From Cystobacter fuscus DSM 2262 (GTDB lineage: Bacteria; Myxococcota; Myxococcia; Myxococcales; Myxococcaceae), in NCBI RefSeq assembly GCF_000335475.2, contig NZ_ANAH02000064.1, positions 248,001 through 312,000 on the forward strand: a DNA stretch of 64,000 nt. The letters run 5' to 3'. Made by a program: the position numbers and the translations under genes. The stretch's first letter is position 1, and every line of letters starts with the position of its first letter. Below the pieces are notes generated by a model, which did no database searches, was not told the DNA's origin, and saw only the letters and a program-made list of their open reading frames with translations. Shown here in pieces: positions 1-8,557 of this stretch.

Positions 1-1829
1 CACCAGACGGAGGGGCCCGTCTTGTCCTGGGCGAGGCGCTGCTGCACGTAGGGCTTGGAGAAGTAGAGGGATTGATTGAAGGACAGCGTGGGCTTGACGT
101 TGTCGTCCTGGTTCTCGTCGTAGTAGCCGAAGCCCGAGTCCATGGCGGGCAGCAGGAAGTACCAGGCGAGTTCCGCGGGGTTGGCGCCGCCCGCCCAGTC
201 ATTGTTCACGTCCCCCTTGATGGGGAAGGACATCATCCACGGGTTGAGCTGGTTGCCGGTGTGGGTGATCTGCTTGTCGATCGCGGAGGTGGGCGACCAG
301 TGGTTGGGGTGCGCGTCGAGCCAGAGTTGCTCGGCGGTCTTCGCGTGGTTGAGGGCGGCCTGGAGCAGGGCGAAGTTGCGCTCGAGGTAGTGCCAGCCGT
401 GCTCGAGGGAGACGGTCATGCCCTCCTGGACGCCGTTGAGGTTCGTCTTGGGGGAGAGATTGAGTCCGGTGGCGGCGTTGAAGGCGGGGAACTGACCTTT
501 CCAGATGCCGAAGGGCAGCTTCCAGTGGTGCCACTGGGGATCCGAGGAGGAGTCGCGCGTGTCCACCCACGAGCCGTCCTGGACGTGCACCACGTCGGTG
601 GTGGCGGGGGTGTGGTTGACGAGGTACTCGGAGATGCCCACGCACTGCACACCATTGGCGCAGGTGACGGAGCGGCCGTTGTACCAGGTGGAGTCGGAGC
701 CGGCGCGTCCGCTCGAGTTGTCGCCATCATGTGCGATGACGAAGAACTGCCGTTGGGGAACGAGTCCCTCGAAGCTCTTGAGGTTGACGACGTCGACGGT
801 GGCCTCGCCTTCCCAGCCCTCGAGCCAGGAGCCGTTCTGGTTGACGGGGACGCCGACGATGCGCGACTCGGCGCCCGAGGCGGGGTCCACGTAGCGCACC
901 CAGTGGGGGGTGGAGGCGAAGGGGTACTTGTTCTTGATGACCTGCTGCTCGTGGGCCATCTGCGCGCTCACCCAGGAGCCCACGGAGCTGGTGTTCTGGA
1001 GATCGGCGCGGTTGGGCGGGGAGACGAGCGTGTCGGAGCCCGGCTCGTTGAGGTAGGGATAGTCCTTGAGCGTGCGCGAGAAGTGGTTGTCACCGATGAC
1101 GGCCCACTGCACGCCGAGCTTGGAGAGGGTGGGAATGAGGCGCTCGGAGAAGCCGAGCTCGGTGGGGAAGAAGCCCTTGGAGGACTGGAAGGAGCCGCCG
1201 AGGAAGTAGGGCTGGGCGAGCGTGGCGCTCTGGTAGATGAGATCCTTGAGGAAGTAGTCCGGACCGACCAGGGGCCCCATGGAGTGGTGGCCGGTGAAGT
1301 GGATGAGGTCCAGGGTGTGGTTGCCCGCGGGGGTGAGCAGCGTGCTGTAGCGGTCCTTCCAGGAGGAGCCCCAGTTGGGGTTGTCGTAGCCGGGGACGTT
1401 CTTCAGGGTGACGAGATCCTGGACATTGTTCACCACGGCGCCGGACATGGTGACGTGCACCTGGCCGGTGGGGGCGTTGGTCTTCATGTCCGAGGCGACG
1501 CTCGGGGGCCAGTACAGGTAGGCGCCAGTCTTGGCGTTGTGCGAGTAATAGGTGACGAGGTCATCGTGCGGCATGGGCGCGCCCGATGGCAGGTAATAGG
1601 TGTAATTGGACGGGGGGTTCTTCTTCAGGTTGATGACCTGCGCGTCATACATGTACCGGATGGGGCCGCCGGTGGGCGTGGACGCGTATTGGCTCAGGTC
1701 GTAGTAGGCCCAGAAGTTGGGCATGTGGTTGTGGTAGACGTGGGCGGCGGCGATCTGCGCGCTCGCGGGCGTGGCGCACAGCAACAGTGCCGACAGGGCG
1801 AGCCCTACCGACGGCTTCACTCGATGCAT
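1..1829 (-). CDS. Secreted GH57-like glycoside hydrolase, 3' end outside window
   Basis: The minus-strand frame starts at an ATG preceded by AGAGGA and stays open to the window edge, so the C-terminus is missing. The N-terminus is a clear Sec signal peptide (MHRVKPS, hydrophobic core, cleavage after TPASA), so the product is exported. The mature protein opens with VYHNHMPNFWAYY. An H-x-H strand near the N-terminus followed by a large TIM-barrel-like body is what GH57-type enzymes (alpha-amylases, glucanotransferases) show, and LIHFTGHHSMGP is another His-rich loop. Substrate is not predictable. A polysaccharide-deacetylase-like barrel is the main alternative. Extracellular or periplasmic glycan degradation is inferred from family resemblance only. 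Confidence 0.6.
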   Translation of the reverse strand, partial: MHRVKPSVGLALSALLLCATPASAQIAAAHVYHNHMPNFWAYYDLSQYASTPTGGPIRYMYDAQVINLKKNPPSNYTYYLPSGAPMPHDDLVTYYSHNAKTGAYLYWPPSVASDMKTNAPTGQVHVTMSGAVVNNVQDLVTLKNVPGYDNPNWGSSWKDRYSTLLTPAGNHTLDLIHFTGHHSMGPLVGPDYFLKDLIYQSATLAQPYFLGGSFQSSKGFFPTELGFSERLIPTLSKLGVQWAVIGDNHFSRTLKDYPYLNEPGSDTLVSPPNRADLQNTSSVGSWVSAQMAHEQQVIKNKYPFASTPHWVRYVDPASGAESRIVGVPVNQNGSWLEGWEGEATVDVVNLKSFEGLVPQRQFFVIAHDGDNSSGRAGSDSTWYNGRSVTCANGVQCVGISEYLVNHTPATTDVVHVQDGSWVDTRDSSSDPQWHHWKLPFGIWKGQFPAFNAATGLNLSPKTNLNGVQEGMTVSLEHGWHYLERNFALLQAALNHAKTAEQLWLDAHPNHWSPTSAIDKQITHTGNQLNPWMMSFPIKGDVNNDWAGGANPAELAWYFLLPAMDSGFGYYDENQDDNVKPTLSFNQSLYFSKPYVQQRLAQDKTGPSVW

Positions 1830-1996
1830 GGGGGTCCTCTGGGGTAAGAGGAGGCGCACCCTAGTGGAGCCACCCGGGCTTTTCTCGTTTTCTGATGAGA
1901 AAGGATTTGCCGCATCGCGGCAATCGTTCGGGTAAAGAGCGGAATCTGACGGATTCAGCCGTGGTGTCGCTCGACCATGGGGTTCTGCGGGCCGCA

Positions 1997-2362
1997 TCAC
2001 CTGGCAAAAGCCCGGAGCGCCTCATCCCAGCTCATCCGGGAGCACCGCTCCACCCACCGCGCCACGGTTTCCTCTCCTGTTCGCGCGGCCCGTGCAACCA
2101 CGGCGGCCTTCTCGAGCGGTGCATCGAAACGCTCGCGCGCATCCCTGGCCAGCTTCTGTACGTCCACGGGGCTGGTCAGGTATGCCACCGCCAGTCCTCC
2201 CGGTCGGGTGAGCGCCTCGTAGGCGCGACGCAACCGCTGGAACCCCTCCAGATCCTGGTGAGGTGGGTGCCGCGCCAGCGCGTCGAAGTATGCGCTCTTG
2301 ACGGCGACCGGGTCTATCGTAGGTGCCAACCCCAATACGGCGAACGGCTCTTCGGGCGTCAT
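1997..2362 (-). CDS. J-domain-like co-chaperone, last gene of an Hsp70 operon
   Basis: A 121-residue protein starting MTPEEPFAVLGL. The first 60 residues follow the J-domain pattern: FAVLGLAP for the YxxLGV helix I, then a basic/aromatic helix II, a loop, and RLRRAYEAL for helix III. The loop reads RHPPHQD, so the invariant HPD tripeptide that stimulates Hsp70 ATPase is HPP. The start lies one base after the stop of the upstream helical-repeat gene (TGATATG), which implies coupled translation. It closes the grpE-like, hsp70, repeat-protein operon and probably helps deliver clients to that Hsp70. Whether it can still trigger ATP hydrolysis without the Asp is unknown. Confidence 0.7.
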   Translation of the reverse strand: MTPEEPFAVLGLAPTIDPVAVKSAYFDALARHPPHQDLEGFQRLRRAYEALTRPGGLAVAYLTSPVDVQKLARDARERFDAPLEKAAVVARAARTGEETVARWVERCSRMSWDEALRAFAR

Positions 2363-2363
2363 A

Positions 2364-4334
2364 TCAGCTGCTCTCCTCCCCATCCTCCGGAGAGACAGCC
2401 TTTGGGGGGCTGCTCTCGGACTTCTTCTTCGAGCGTGAGGTACGGCGCGCCGTGGCGCTCGCGGCCTTCTTCTTCCGCGAAGCCCCGCGCTTGCGCAGCC
2501 GGTACCCATGCTCGTGCGCCAACACCCGCGCCTGCTCCACCACCGGGGCATGGACAGCGGGTAACTGCTCCAACAGGGCCAGCATGAAAGCTTTCAGCAC
2601 CGGGTGGAGGTACTTGCAAGGGGTGTTCATCCTCCCGGCGGCCACCACCGCCTCGGCGAGCGCCAGCACATTGGCGGCGCGGCGCTCCAGCCAGCGTTCC
2701 AGAATGCGCCTGGCGAGCGCCTCCCGACCGGACACATCCATCGTCCGGAGCGCCTCGATATGCCCCGTGTTCCCAGGATGGGCCTCCAGGTACCGTACGG
2801 CGGCATCCCATGCCTCGGCGTCCGAGGAAGCATGGCGCACCGCCTCCTCGAGGAACTCCACTTGATAGGTCAGCACCCTGGGCGCGAACCGGCGCCAGAT
2901 GCGCAGGCCGTCCCCGGTCAGCTCCATCGCTTCCTCCACCCCCATCAGCAGCTGCTCCGCATCCGCCATGTTCCGCGCGCCGCGCAGCAGCCGTTCCAAC
3001 TGCCGTCCTCCCTCCTTCATCCGACTGCGGTCCAGCAGGATACGGACGGCTTCGCTGAGTTCCCTCCGGAGCTCCTCGTTCGCGTCCTCCCAGCAGACAT
3101 CCACCCATGACTCCACCAGGCCCGGTGCGCAGGTGGAGGCCACGCATTCGATCAACTTCATACGCTCAGAGGGCATGGCCCCACCCAGCCAGGACAGCAG
3201 GGAAGGGGCCTCCGTGGAGACCAGCCGGCCCAAGCCTTCCTGGAGCCACCCGGGTGCGTTTGGCGCCTCCGGGTTCTGCTCACACCAGGCCAGGAAGGCC
3301 CGAGCCCAGAGGGGCGCGTTCGCGCTCCGGGCCAGCAATTCCTGGTAGAGGCCCAGCGCCCGCGGCAGGGCCGGCCCCTCGAAGCGAAGCCCGGACACCG
3401 CCTGCACCACCCAGGGCTGGGCTGACGGTTGGAGCGCCGCGGCCCGAGCCAGGCTGCAGAGGGGTTCGGCCTCCTCGATGCGCGAGACGACCGTCCGCGC
3501 GAGCCCCGCGGCTACCACCCGCAGCGCCTGCAACGTAGGAGCGGACAGGGCCTCGGGGGCGCCTCCCTCACGCACCGCCCGGGCCAACAGCGAGGCTGAC
3601 TCCGAGAGAGCGGCGTGCCCCTTGCCCTCCGCCGCCCGAAGCCACAGCTCTCGCGCCGCCAGTTGTCCCGCCAGCTCCCATATCGCCCGAGCTACCTCGA
3701 CGGGTGCCGCTCGTGCCCACGCCTCGGCGCGACTGGCGAAGACGGGGAAGGGCTCGAGCGCGCACAGGGCGAGCAGCGCCCCTTCCACCTCCTCCCGTGA
3801 GCGGGGCGGCGGCAGGGAGACGCGCTGTCTCGGCGGTTCGATTCCCAGGAGCGAATCCACCGGGGGCAGGTGCTCGAGCGCCGGGGCGATGAATTCTGGA
3901 GCGGGGTTCCCCTCGGAGGAGAGCCAGCCATCCATCGCCCTGGCCAGAAGGGGCGCATGCGCTCGCGCCGGGTCGGTGAGGGGTTGCCACAGCCGCCGCG
4001 CGCGCTCCCAATCGTGGGCGTGGCCCGCTGCCCATACCAGTGGCCAGTACGTGGCCCGGGCCTCCTCTGGAGCCGCGCCTCGCTCCACCAGGCCGGGCTC
4101 GGCGTCCGCGTGCACGGCCTGGGTGCTGAGCATCCTCCAGGATCCGCGGCGGTGCTGCTCCCGGACGGCCTGCCGGAAGAGGGCGGCGCCGCTGGGGAGC
4201 AGTTCCTCTCTCAGCGGCGGCGGCAGCCGCAGTAGCGCGGACAGCATCCCCTCCAGGTCCCCCCGTTTCTGGTACTTTCGGGCATCCTCCAGCCACTGGC
4301 GGTGCTGGCGCCCGGTGCGGTCGTGCTTCACCAT
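2364..4334 (-). CDS. Large helical-repeat protein of the Hsp70 operon, function unknown
   Basis: A 656-residue cytoplasmic protein with no signal peptide or membrane segment. It is almost entirely Ala/Leu/Arg/Glu helical hairpins, resembling degenerate TPR or HEAT solenoids (for example stretches around LARAVREGGAPEAL and LARRILERWLERRAANVL). The C-terminus is a basic tail rich in K and S (RKKKAAS, RSKKK). The ATG lies three bases past the Hsp70 stop codon and the gene is followed after one base by the J-like gene, so it is translationally linked to both. I do not recognise a named family. A scaffold or client-binding partner for the neighbouring Hsp70 is a guess from position. Confidence 0.75.
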   Translation of the reverse strand: MVKHDRTGRQHRQWLEDARKYQKRGDLEGMLSALLRLPPPLREELLPSGAALFRQAVREQHRRGSWRMLSTQAVHADAEPGLVERGAAPEEARATYWPLVWAAGHAHDWERARRLWQPLTDPARAHAPLLARAMDGWLSSEGNPAPEFIAPALEHLPPVDSLLGIEPPRQRVSLPPPRSREEVEGALLALCALEPFPVFASRAEAWARAAPVEVARAIWELAGQLAARELWLRAAEGKGHAALSESASLLARAVREGGAPEALSAPTLQALRVVAAGLARTVVSRIEEAEPLCSLARAAALQPSAQPWVVQAVSGLRFEGPALPRALGLYQELLARSANAPLWARAFLAWCEQNPEAPNAPGWLQEGLGRLVSTEAPSLLSWLGGAMPSERMKLIECVASTCAPGLVESWVDVCWEDANEELRRELSEAVRILLDRSRMKEGGRQLERLLRGARNMADAEQLLMGVEEAMELTGDGLRIWRRFAPRVLTYQVEFLEEAVRHASSDAEAWDAAVRYLEAHPGNTGHIEALRTMDVSGREALARRILERWLERRAANVLALAEAVVAAGRMNTPCKYLHPVLKAFMLALLEQLPAVHAPVVEQARVLAHEHGYRLRKRGASRKKKAASATARRTSRSKKKSESSPPKAVSPEDGEESS

Positions 4335-4337
4335 GGC

Positions 4338-6017
4338 TCAGGGCTCCAGGGGTTGCGACCCATGTTCGAGGTCGAGGAAGAAATCCAGGAGCGCCTCCTC
4401 CGCGCGCTCGCGCGCCACGCCCTGGGCCTGAGCGTACTGGTCAAGAAGCCGCTTCAACTCGGCGCGGAGTTCGGGAGGGAGCCGCTCGAGCAGGGCGTGC
4501 CCCTTGCGCTCCACCGCGCTCTGCCCCGGCGCCAGGGCCGGGACGGCCTTGCCCACGTCCGCCACCGAGAGAGCCACCGTCTTGGCGTTCGTCGTGCCGG
4601 GCTGGCTGACGGATACCTTCACCACCCCGTTGAGATCGTAGGCGAACTCCACCCGCACCGGTGAGTTCGCGGGCCGGGGCTCGAGCGGGAAGTCGAAGGC
4701 CCCCACCCGCGTGTTCTCCGAGGCTCGGCGCGACTCGCCCTGAAACACCTCCACCTGGACGAGCTCCTGCTCGGGCACCTGGGTGTAGAACTCCTCCACC
4801 TTCGTTGTCGGCAACACCGTGTTGCGGCGGAGGACCGGGGCAAAGGTATCCGGCGTGGCGCTCCCGATGTCGTCCTCTCCGATGACGCGCATGCCCAGGC
4901 TATGCGACGCCACATCCACGAGGATGCGTCCCACCGGCTCGCCGGACAACATACCGGCCTGGATGGCCGCGCCCAGCCCCACGGCCAGGTCCGGATCCAC
5001 TTCCTCATGGATGTCTACTCCGAAGGCCTCCTCCAGCAGCTGGCGGACCCGGGGGATCCGCGTCGAGCCCCCCACCAGGCATATCTTGGACAGCGATTGC
5101 CCCTCGAGCCGGGCCTCCGCCAGGGCCTGTCGGGTCAGGGCCACGGTGGACTCGAGCAGCGGCTCGATGAGCACCTCGAAGACGCGCCGCCGCACCTCCA
5201 TCTCGAGGTGGATGGGCCTGCCTTGCGCCTGGGTGAGGAACTCCTCCTTCACGTGCACGGAGATGTCCGCGGACAGACGGATCTTCGTCTCCTCGGCCAG
5301 CTGGCGCAGGCGCGCCATGGCCCGCACGTCCTCGCGAGGCTCCACGCCCTGCTTCTTGAGCTCCTCGAGGAAGAGCTGAACGAGCTTGTCGTCGAAGTCG
5401 TCCCCGCCCAGGTGGGTGTTGCCCGTGGTGGAGCGCACCTCGCGCACCCCCTGGAACACCTCGAGCACCGACACGTCGAACGTGCCGCCCCCCAGATCGT
5501 AGACGAGGAGGATCTCGGGCTCGGCCACACGGAGGGCCTCGGGATGCAGCACGCGCTCATACAGGAGCGAGGCGCTGGTGGGCTCATTGAGCAGCCGCAA
5601 CACGTGCAGCCCTGCGCGCTGGCCGGCCTCGAGGGTCGCGCGGCGCTGGGCGTCATCGAAGTAGGCAGGCACGGTAATGACCACGTCACGCACGGGGACG
5701 CCGGTGGCCTTCTCGGCTCCCTGCTTGAGCGCGGACAGGATTTCGGCGGAGACCTCCTCGGGAGATACCTCGCGCCCGGCGATGGCGTAGCGGTGGAGCG
5801 TCCCCATCTTGCGCTTGGCCGAGCGGATGCACCGTTCGGGCCTCAGCATCTCGAGGTTGCGCGCCTCGCGACCCACGACGACACGATGGTCCTCGTAGAG
5901 GACCACCGAGGGGACGATGCGACTGCCTTCCACTGGCACGGCCACCGGGCGGCCCTCCACCAGGTGGGCGATGACGGAGTTGGTCGTACCGAGATCGATT
6001 CCAAAGACATGGCTCAA
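4338..6017 (-). CDS. Hsp70/DnaK-family chaperone (SglK-like)
   Basis: A 559-residue Hsp70. The ATPase domain begins [13 protein letters not shown] (phosphate 1 motif) and includes [36 protein letters not shown] (phosphate 2) and [11 protein letters not shown] (adenosine motif). The substrate-binding beta domain is shorter and more divergent than in housekeeping DnaK, and the helical lid is short, so this is a paralogue. It overlaps the upstream GrpE-like gene by four bases (ATGA) and is followed by a repeat protein and a J-like protein. In Myxococcus xanthus the motility-linked Hsp70 SglK sits directly after a GrpE homologue (GrpS). The arrangement here fits that locus, but orthology is inferred from gene order. 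Confidence 0.9.
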   Translation of the reverse strand: MSHVFGIDLGTTNSVIAHLVEGRPVAVPVEGSRIVPSVVLYEDHRVVVGREARNLEMLRPERCIRSAKRKMGTLHRYAIAGREVSPEEVSAEILSALKQGAEKATGVPVRDVVITVPAYFDDAQRRATLEAGQRAGLHVLRLLNEPTSASLLYERVLHPEALRVAEPEILLVYDLGGGTFDVSVLEVFQGVREVRSTTGNTHLGGDDFDDKLVQLFLEELKKQGVEPREDVRAMARLRQLAEETKIRLSADISVHVKEEFLTQAQGRPIHLEMEVRRRVFEVLIEPLLESTVALTRQALAEARLEGQSLSKICLVGGSTRIPRVRQLLEEAFGVDIHEEVDPDLAVGLGAAIQAGMLSGEPVGRILVDVASHSLGMRVIGEDDIGSATPDTFAPVLRRNTVLPTTKVEEFYTQVPEQELVQVEVFQGESRRASENTRVGAFDFPLEPRPANSPVRVEFAYDLNGVVKVSVSQPGTTNAKTVALSVADVGKAVPALAPGQSAVERKGHALLERLPPELRAELKRLLDQYAQAQGVARERAEEALLDFFLDLEHGSQPLEP

Positions 6018-6697
6018 GGGGTATTCCTCACGATGATGGCTTCGCCCTCGCGAATGAGGCGCTCGCCCCGCAGGGCGGCGGCGCGAACCACGCGGGCAAT
6101 GGCGCCCTCGGCGAAGCTGGGGTGTGGCTGAGTGCCTACAATCCGGAACAGGCGCCCGTCGGGGATGTGACCGATGGACGTCAGGCGCGTGATCCCGGAG
6201 GAGGTCAGAAAGCGCTCGAGCCGAGCCGCCACACCCATGAGTCCCGATGCGAGCGCCGCATCCGCCGCGACGCGGGAGGCTTCTTCGAGCAGATCCAGGG
6301 CATCCAGGATCTCGTCCCAGGGGGGCTCGCGCTCCGGAGAGTTGCCCGACGTAGCTCCGCGGAGAGATGAGAGCGAGCCCCTCAGCTCCGCGAGTCCCCC
6401 TTCCAGCTTGCGCTCCAGATCCTCGACATGGAGGGTCAGACGGGCCTGAGCCCGGGAGGACTTCTGGACGACATCCAGAAGCAGGGTGCCCCAGGTGGGA
6501 GGCGACTCGGCAGGTCGTGTGGCCCCGGGGAGTCCGGGCACTCCTGAACGTCCAATGAACAGGCGTCTCAGCCAGGTGAACATCGAATCAACGCCGCTCG
6601 TTTCCGACCGGCGCTCCATGAAAAACAGAATCGGAGCCCGCGATGACCCCTCCCGCTCGCGCGGATGTGTCTCCCATTCTTCTCTCGATACGGGCAT
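6014..6697 (-). CDS. GrpE-like nucleotide exchange factor (GrpS-like)
   Basis: Up to 227 residues. The central part is a long charged helix (LHVEDLERKLEGGLAEL) and the C-terminal third has the GrpE beta-domain flavour, ending [17 protein letters not shown], close to the conserved GrpE ending (R-P-A-x-V-x-V). Its role would be ADP/ATP exchange on the Hsp70 encoded next, which it overlaps by four bases. The start is uncertain. The longest form at 6697 has AGGA seven bases upstream, while an internal ATG at 6583 gives a more usual N-terminus (MFTWLRRLF) but has no ribosome-binding site. Confidence 0.75.
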   Translation of the reverse strand: MPVSREEWETHPREREGSSRAPILFFMERRSETSGVDSMFTWLRRLFIGRSGVPGLPGATRPAESPPTWGTLLLDVVQKSSRAQARLTLHVEDLERKLEGGLAELRGSLSSLRGATSGNSPEREPPWDEILDALDLLEEASRVAADAALASGLMGVAARLERFLTSSGITRLTSIGHIPDGRLFRIVGTQPHPSFAEGAIARVVRAAALRGERLIREGEAIIVRNTP

Positions 6698-7037
6698 TCC
6701 TGGGTCCTACTTCTCCCGTGGAGATCCATGGCATGACCTCGCCCGTCATGTCCAGTACTTCCTCCTCGCTTTCATCCCCCTTGGGAACGCCCTCTCCCAT
6801 GATCGGGTACAGGTAAAGGATGTCTGTTGTTGAGAGTGAGACGGAGTGAAGCCGCATACCGCGGCAGCAACTGCCCTTGCTCCGGCTTCTGCCTCGAGGT
6901 GGTGCTCACTCCCCACCTTCAACCAGAACTCGCCTTCCCTTTGAAGGACCACCTGGGGCGTCACCCCCCTGGTCCACCCTATAGGGTGGGGTGCTTCGTC
7001 GATCCTCGCGTGCCACGGACCCCCACACGGCAGCCTC
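6698..7037. other. Spacer between the chaperone operon and the toxin patch
   Basis: I see no convincing gene. A 72-codon minus-strand frame (6746-6964, beginning MTPQVVLQREGEFWLK) has a protein-like start with a G-rich stretch before it, but it ends in low-quality sequence. It may be a decayed gene start. The promoter of the chaperone operon must lie here, but no clear -35/-10 pair stands out. Confidence 0.3.
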
Positions 7038-7110
7038 CTTGCGGGTTACCGCCACCACTCGCTCACGCCCCCGCCGGTCCCCAAGGGGCGGGTGGCCGCC
7101 ACACGTGGTG
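7038..7110 (+). pseudogene. Remnant of a SitA-like toxin lipoprotein gene (N-terminal part)
   Basis: In one frame this stretch reads AGYRHHSLTPPPVPKGRVAA. It matches, residue for residue over most of its length, the segment just after the lipobox of the two full toxins at 54.5 and 60.9 kb (AGYRYHSLTPPPAPKERVAA). The DNA just upstream (about 7021) is also similar to the toxin sequence (ccccacacgg against cccccacgggg). Nothing recognisable as toxin follows. It shows that a second toxin locus of the same family once lay beside selC. Only this scrap is visible. Confidence 0.65.
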
Positions 7111-7216
7111 ACGAGCCAACTGGAGCCGCACCCTCGGCAACGTGACGTTCCCGCGGGGAACAGGCCGGTGCGCATACGGCGCAGAGACGAGCGCACCGCA
7201 CGGATTCAGTTCCTCT

Positions 7217-8557
7217 TCAACCCCGATGCCGCTCGGCCACGCGGTAGAGGTAGGTGAGGGAGTAGTCCAGGAGCGACTGTCGCGAGCGCATGTAGTTGCG
7301 GGCCCGGACGAAGGGAAGCCAGACTCGGTTGCCCACCAGCACCTGCGCCTCCTCGAGCTTCTGGCGCGGTATCCACCTGCCGCCGAGGTTGCGCACCAGC
7401 ACTTCGCCCAGGTACGCGCCAATAGCGGGCACCGCGTGCTCCTCGATGGCTTCCCGCAGGCGGCTCTTCGGGAATTCCTCCCGCCAGAAGTAGAAGTCGG
7501 CGTCCGTGATCGACTCGGGTGTCGCCGCGTAGACGGAGGGCACCTCCGAGTGCAGCAGCGCCACGAGATGCTCGGCGAGGGTGCTGTAATGCTCGCGCGC
7601 GCGCCCGACGTCCTCCACGTCTGGGGGGAGGGCGCAGTCGGCGGGACGCCACTCCTCGGGCTCGGGCGGGCGCCATGCGTTGAGCTCAGCGATTCTGCGC
7701 TGGCGCTCGTGACTGGGAACGCGGTCCACCACGCGCGAGAGGAGTGTGGCCAGGTCCGGGTGAAAGCGGGGCTCCACGGGAGTGAGCATGACACTGCGCC
7801 CATGTAAGGCGCGCAGCACGGTGTCGAAGTCGAGGTCCGGCCGGAGATGGGCATGAGCGCGGGCCTGAGCGAGCCGGGCTTCCTTGCTGGCGAAATCCGC
7901 CACGGTGGGCCACGTCACCAGGAGGACGCAGCCATTAGACAGTTCCTCCACCCGGTGGGCCGGCGTGGACAATATGCGCTCGCGGCCCACGGTTTCCACC
8001 AGCTTGGGGCCGAAGACGTTGAGCCAGCACACCTCGTAGATTCTGTCGAAACCGTCTCTGAACAATGTCTCGTCATCGCGGCCGAAATTGGGAGAGCCCG
8101 CCAACACCGCGTCATCACTGCTGTGTGCCCAAGCATGAATGACGGGGTAGCGGGAGGCCCAGGCGCGCACCATCTCCATGAAATGGCGGCAGCGATCCGC
8201 TTCCGCGAAGAAGGAGAGCGGCTTCACGTTGATGGTGAGGTCCAGTTGAGGCGACTGCGGTGGGAGCCACAGCGAAAGCCGACCGTCCAGCGCGGGCCAC
8301 TTCGTCCGATAGAGACCAAGGGCCGTGCTGTCCCCATCGCGCCGCTCTTCCAGCGCCTTCCAAATGGCTGCGCGAGCGTATTTGCGTTGCCGCTTGCCGT
8401 TGACAACGTCCGGCATCCACCCGTCGGCGTACTTCTCAAGCGCGTCGAGGAAAGGCTCCAGCTCGCTTTCGAGTGCCGCTTGTGGATTGAATGCACCGTT
8501 GAAGATTAGCAGGAGGCTGTCCTCCGGCTTCACGCCGTAAAACTCTAGCACCTTCAT
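7217..8557 (-). CDS. Candidate immunity protein for the upstream lipoprotein toxin (Imm52-like N-terminal half)
   Basis: 446 residues, no signal peptide, so cytoplasmic. Its ATG overlaps the toxin stop by four bases (ATGA), the usual toxin-immunity arrangement. Residues about 90-260 (Trp-rich, with PVIHAWAHSS and LSNGCVLLVTWPTVADF) resemble the layout of myxobacterial Imm52-type proteins. That family is about 230 residues, so the remaining C-terminal part (about 290-446) looks like a second domain, containing GGRWIPRQKLEEAQ and ending in a Tyr/Arg-rich helix. The expected job is to bind and block the nuclease-like domain of the protein encoded upstream. The family name is tentative; the pairing is well supported by position. 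Confidence 0.6.
   Translation of the reverse strand: MKVLEFYGVKPEDSLLLIFNGAFNPQAALESELEPFLDALEKYADGWMPDVVNGKRQRKYARAAIWKALEERRDGDSTALGLYRTKWPALDGRLSLWLPPQSPQLDLTINVKPLSFFAEADRCRHFMEMVRAWASRYPVIHAWAHSSDDAVLAGSPNFGRDDETLFRDGFDRIYEVCWLNVFGPKLVETVGRERILSTPAHRVEELSNGCVLLVTWPTVADFASKEARLAQARAHAHLRPDLDFDTVLRALHGRSVMLTPVEPRFHPDLATLLSRVVDRVPSHERQRRIAELNAWRPPEPEEWRPADCALPPDVEDVGRAREHYSTLAEHLVALLHSEVPSVYAATPESITDADFYFWREEFPKSRLREAIEEHAVPAIGAYLGEVLVRNLGGRWIPRQKLEEAQVLVGNRVWLPFVRARNYMRSRQSLLDYSLTYLYRVAERHRG

Noticed and set aside
72-1847. 591-codon plus-strand open frame
   Set aside because: It is the antisense shadow of the GH57-like gene; the minus strand has a signal peptide, a ribosome-binding site and protein-like composition.
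6746-6964. 72-codon minus-strand frame as a gene
   Set aside because: Start is plausible but codon use decays and there is no family; kept only as a possible remnant.
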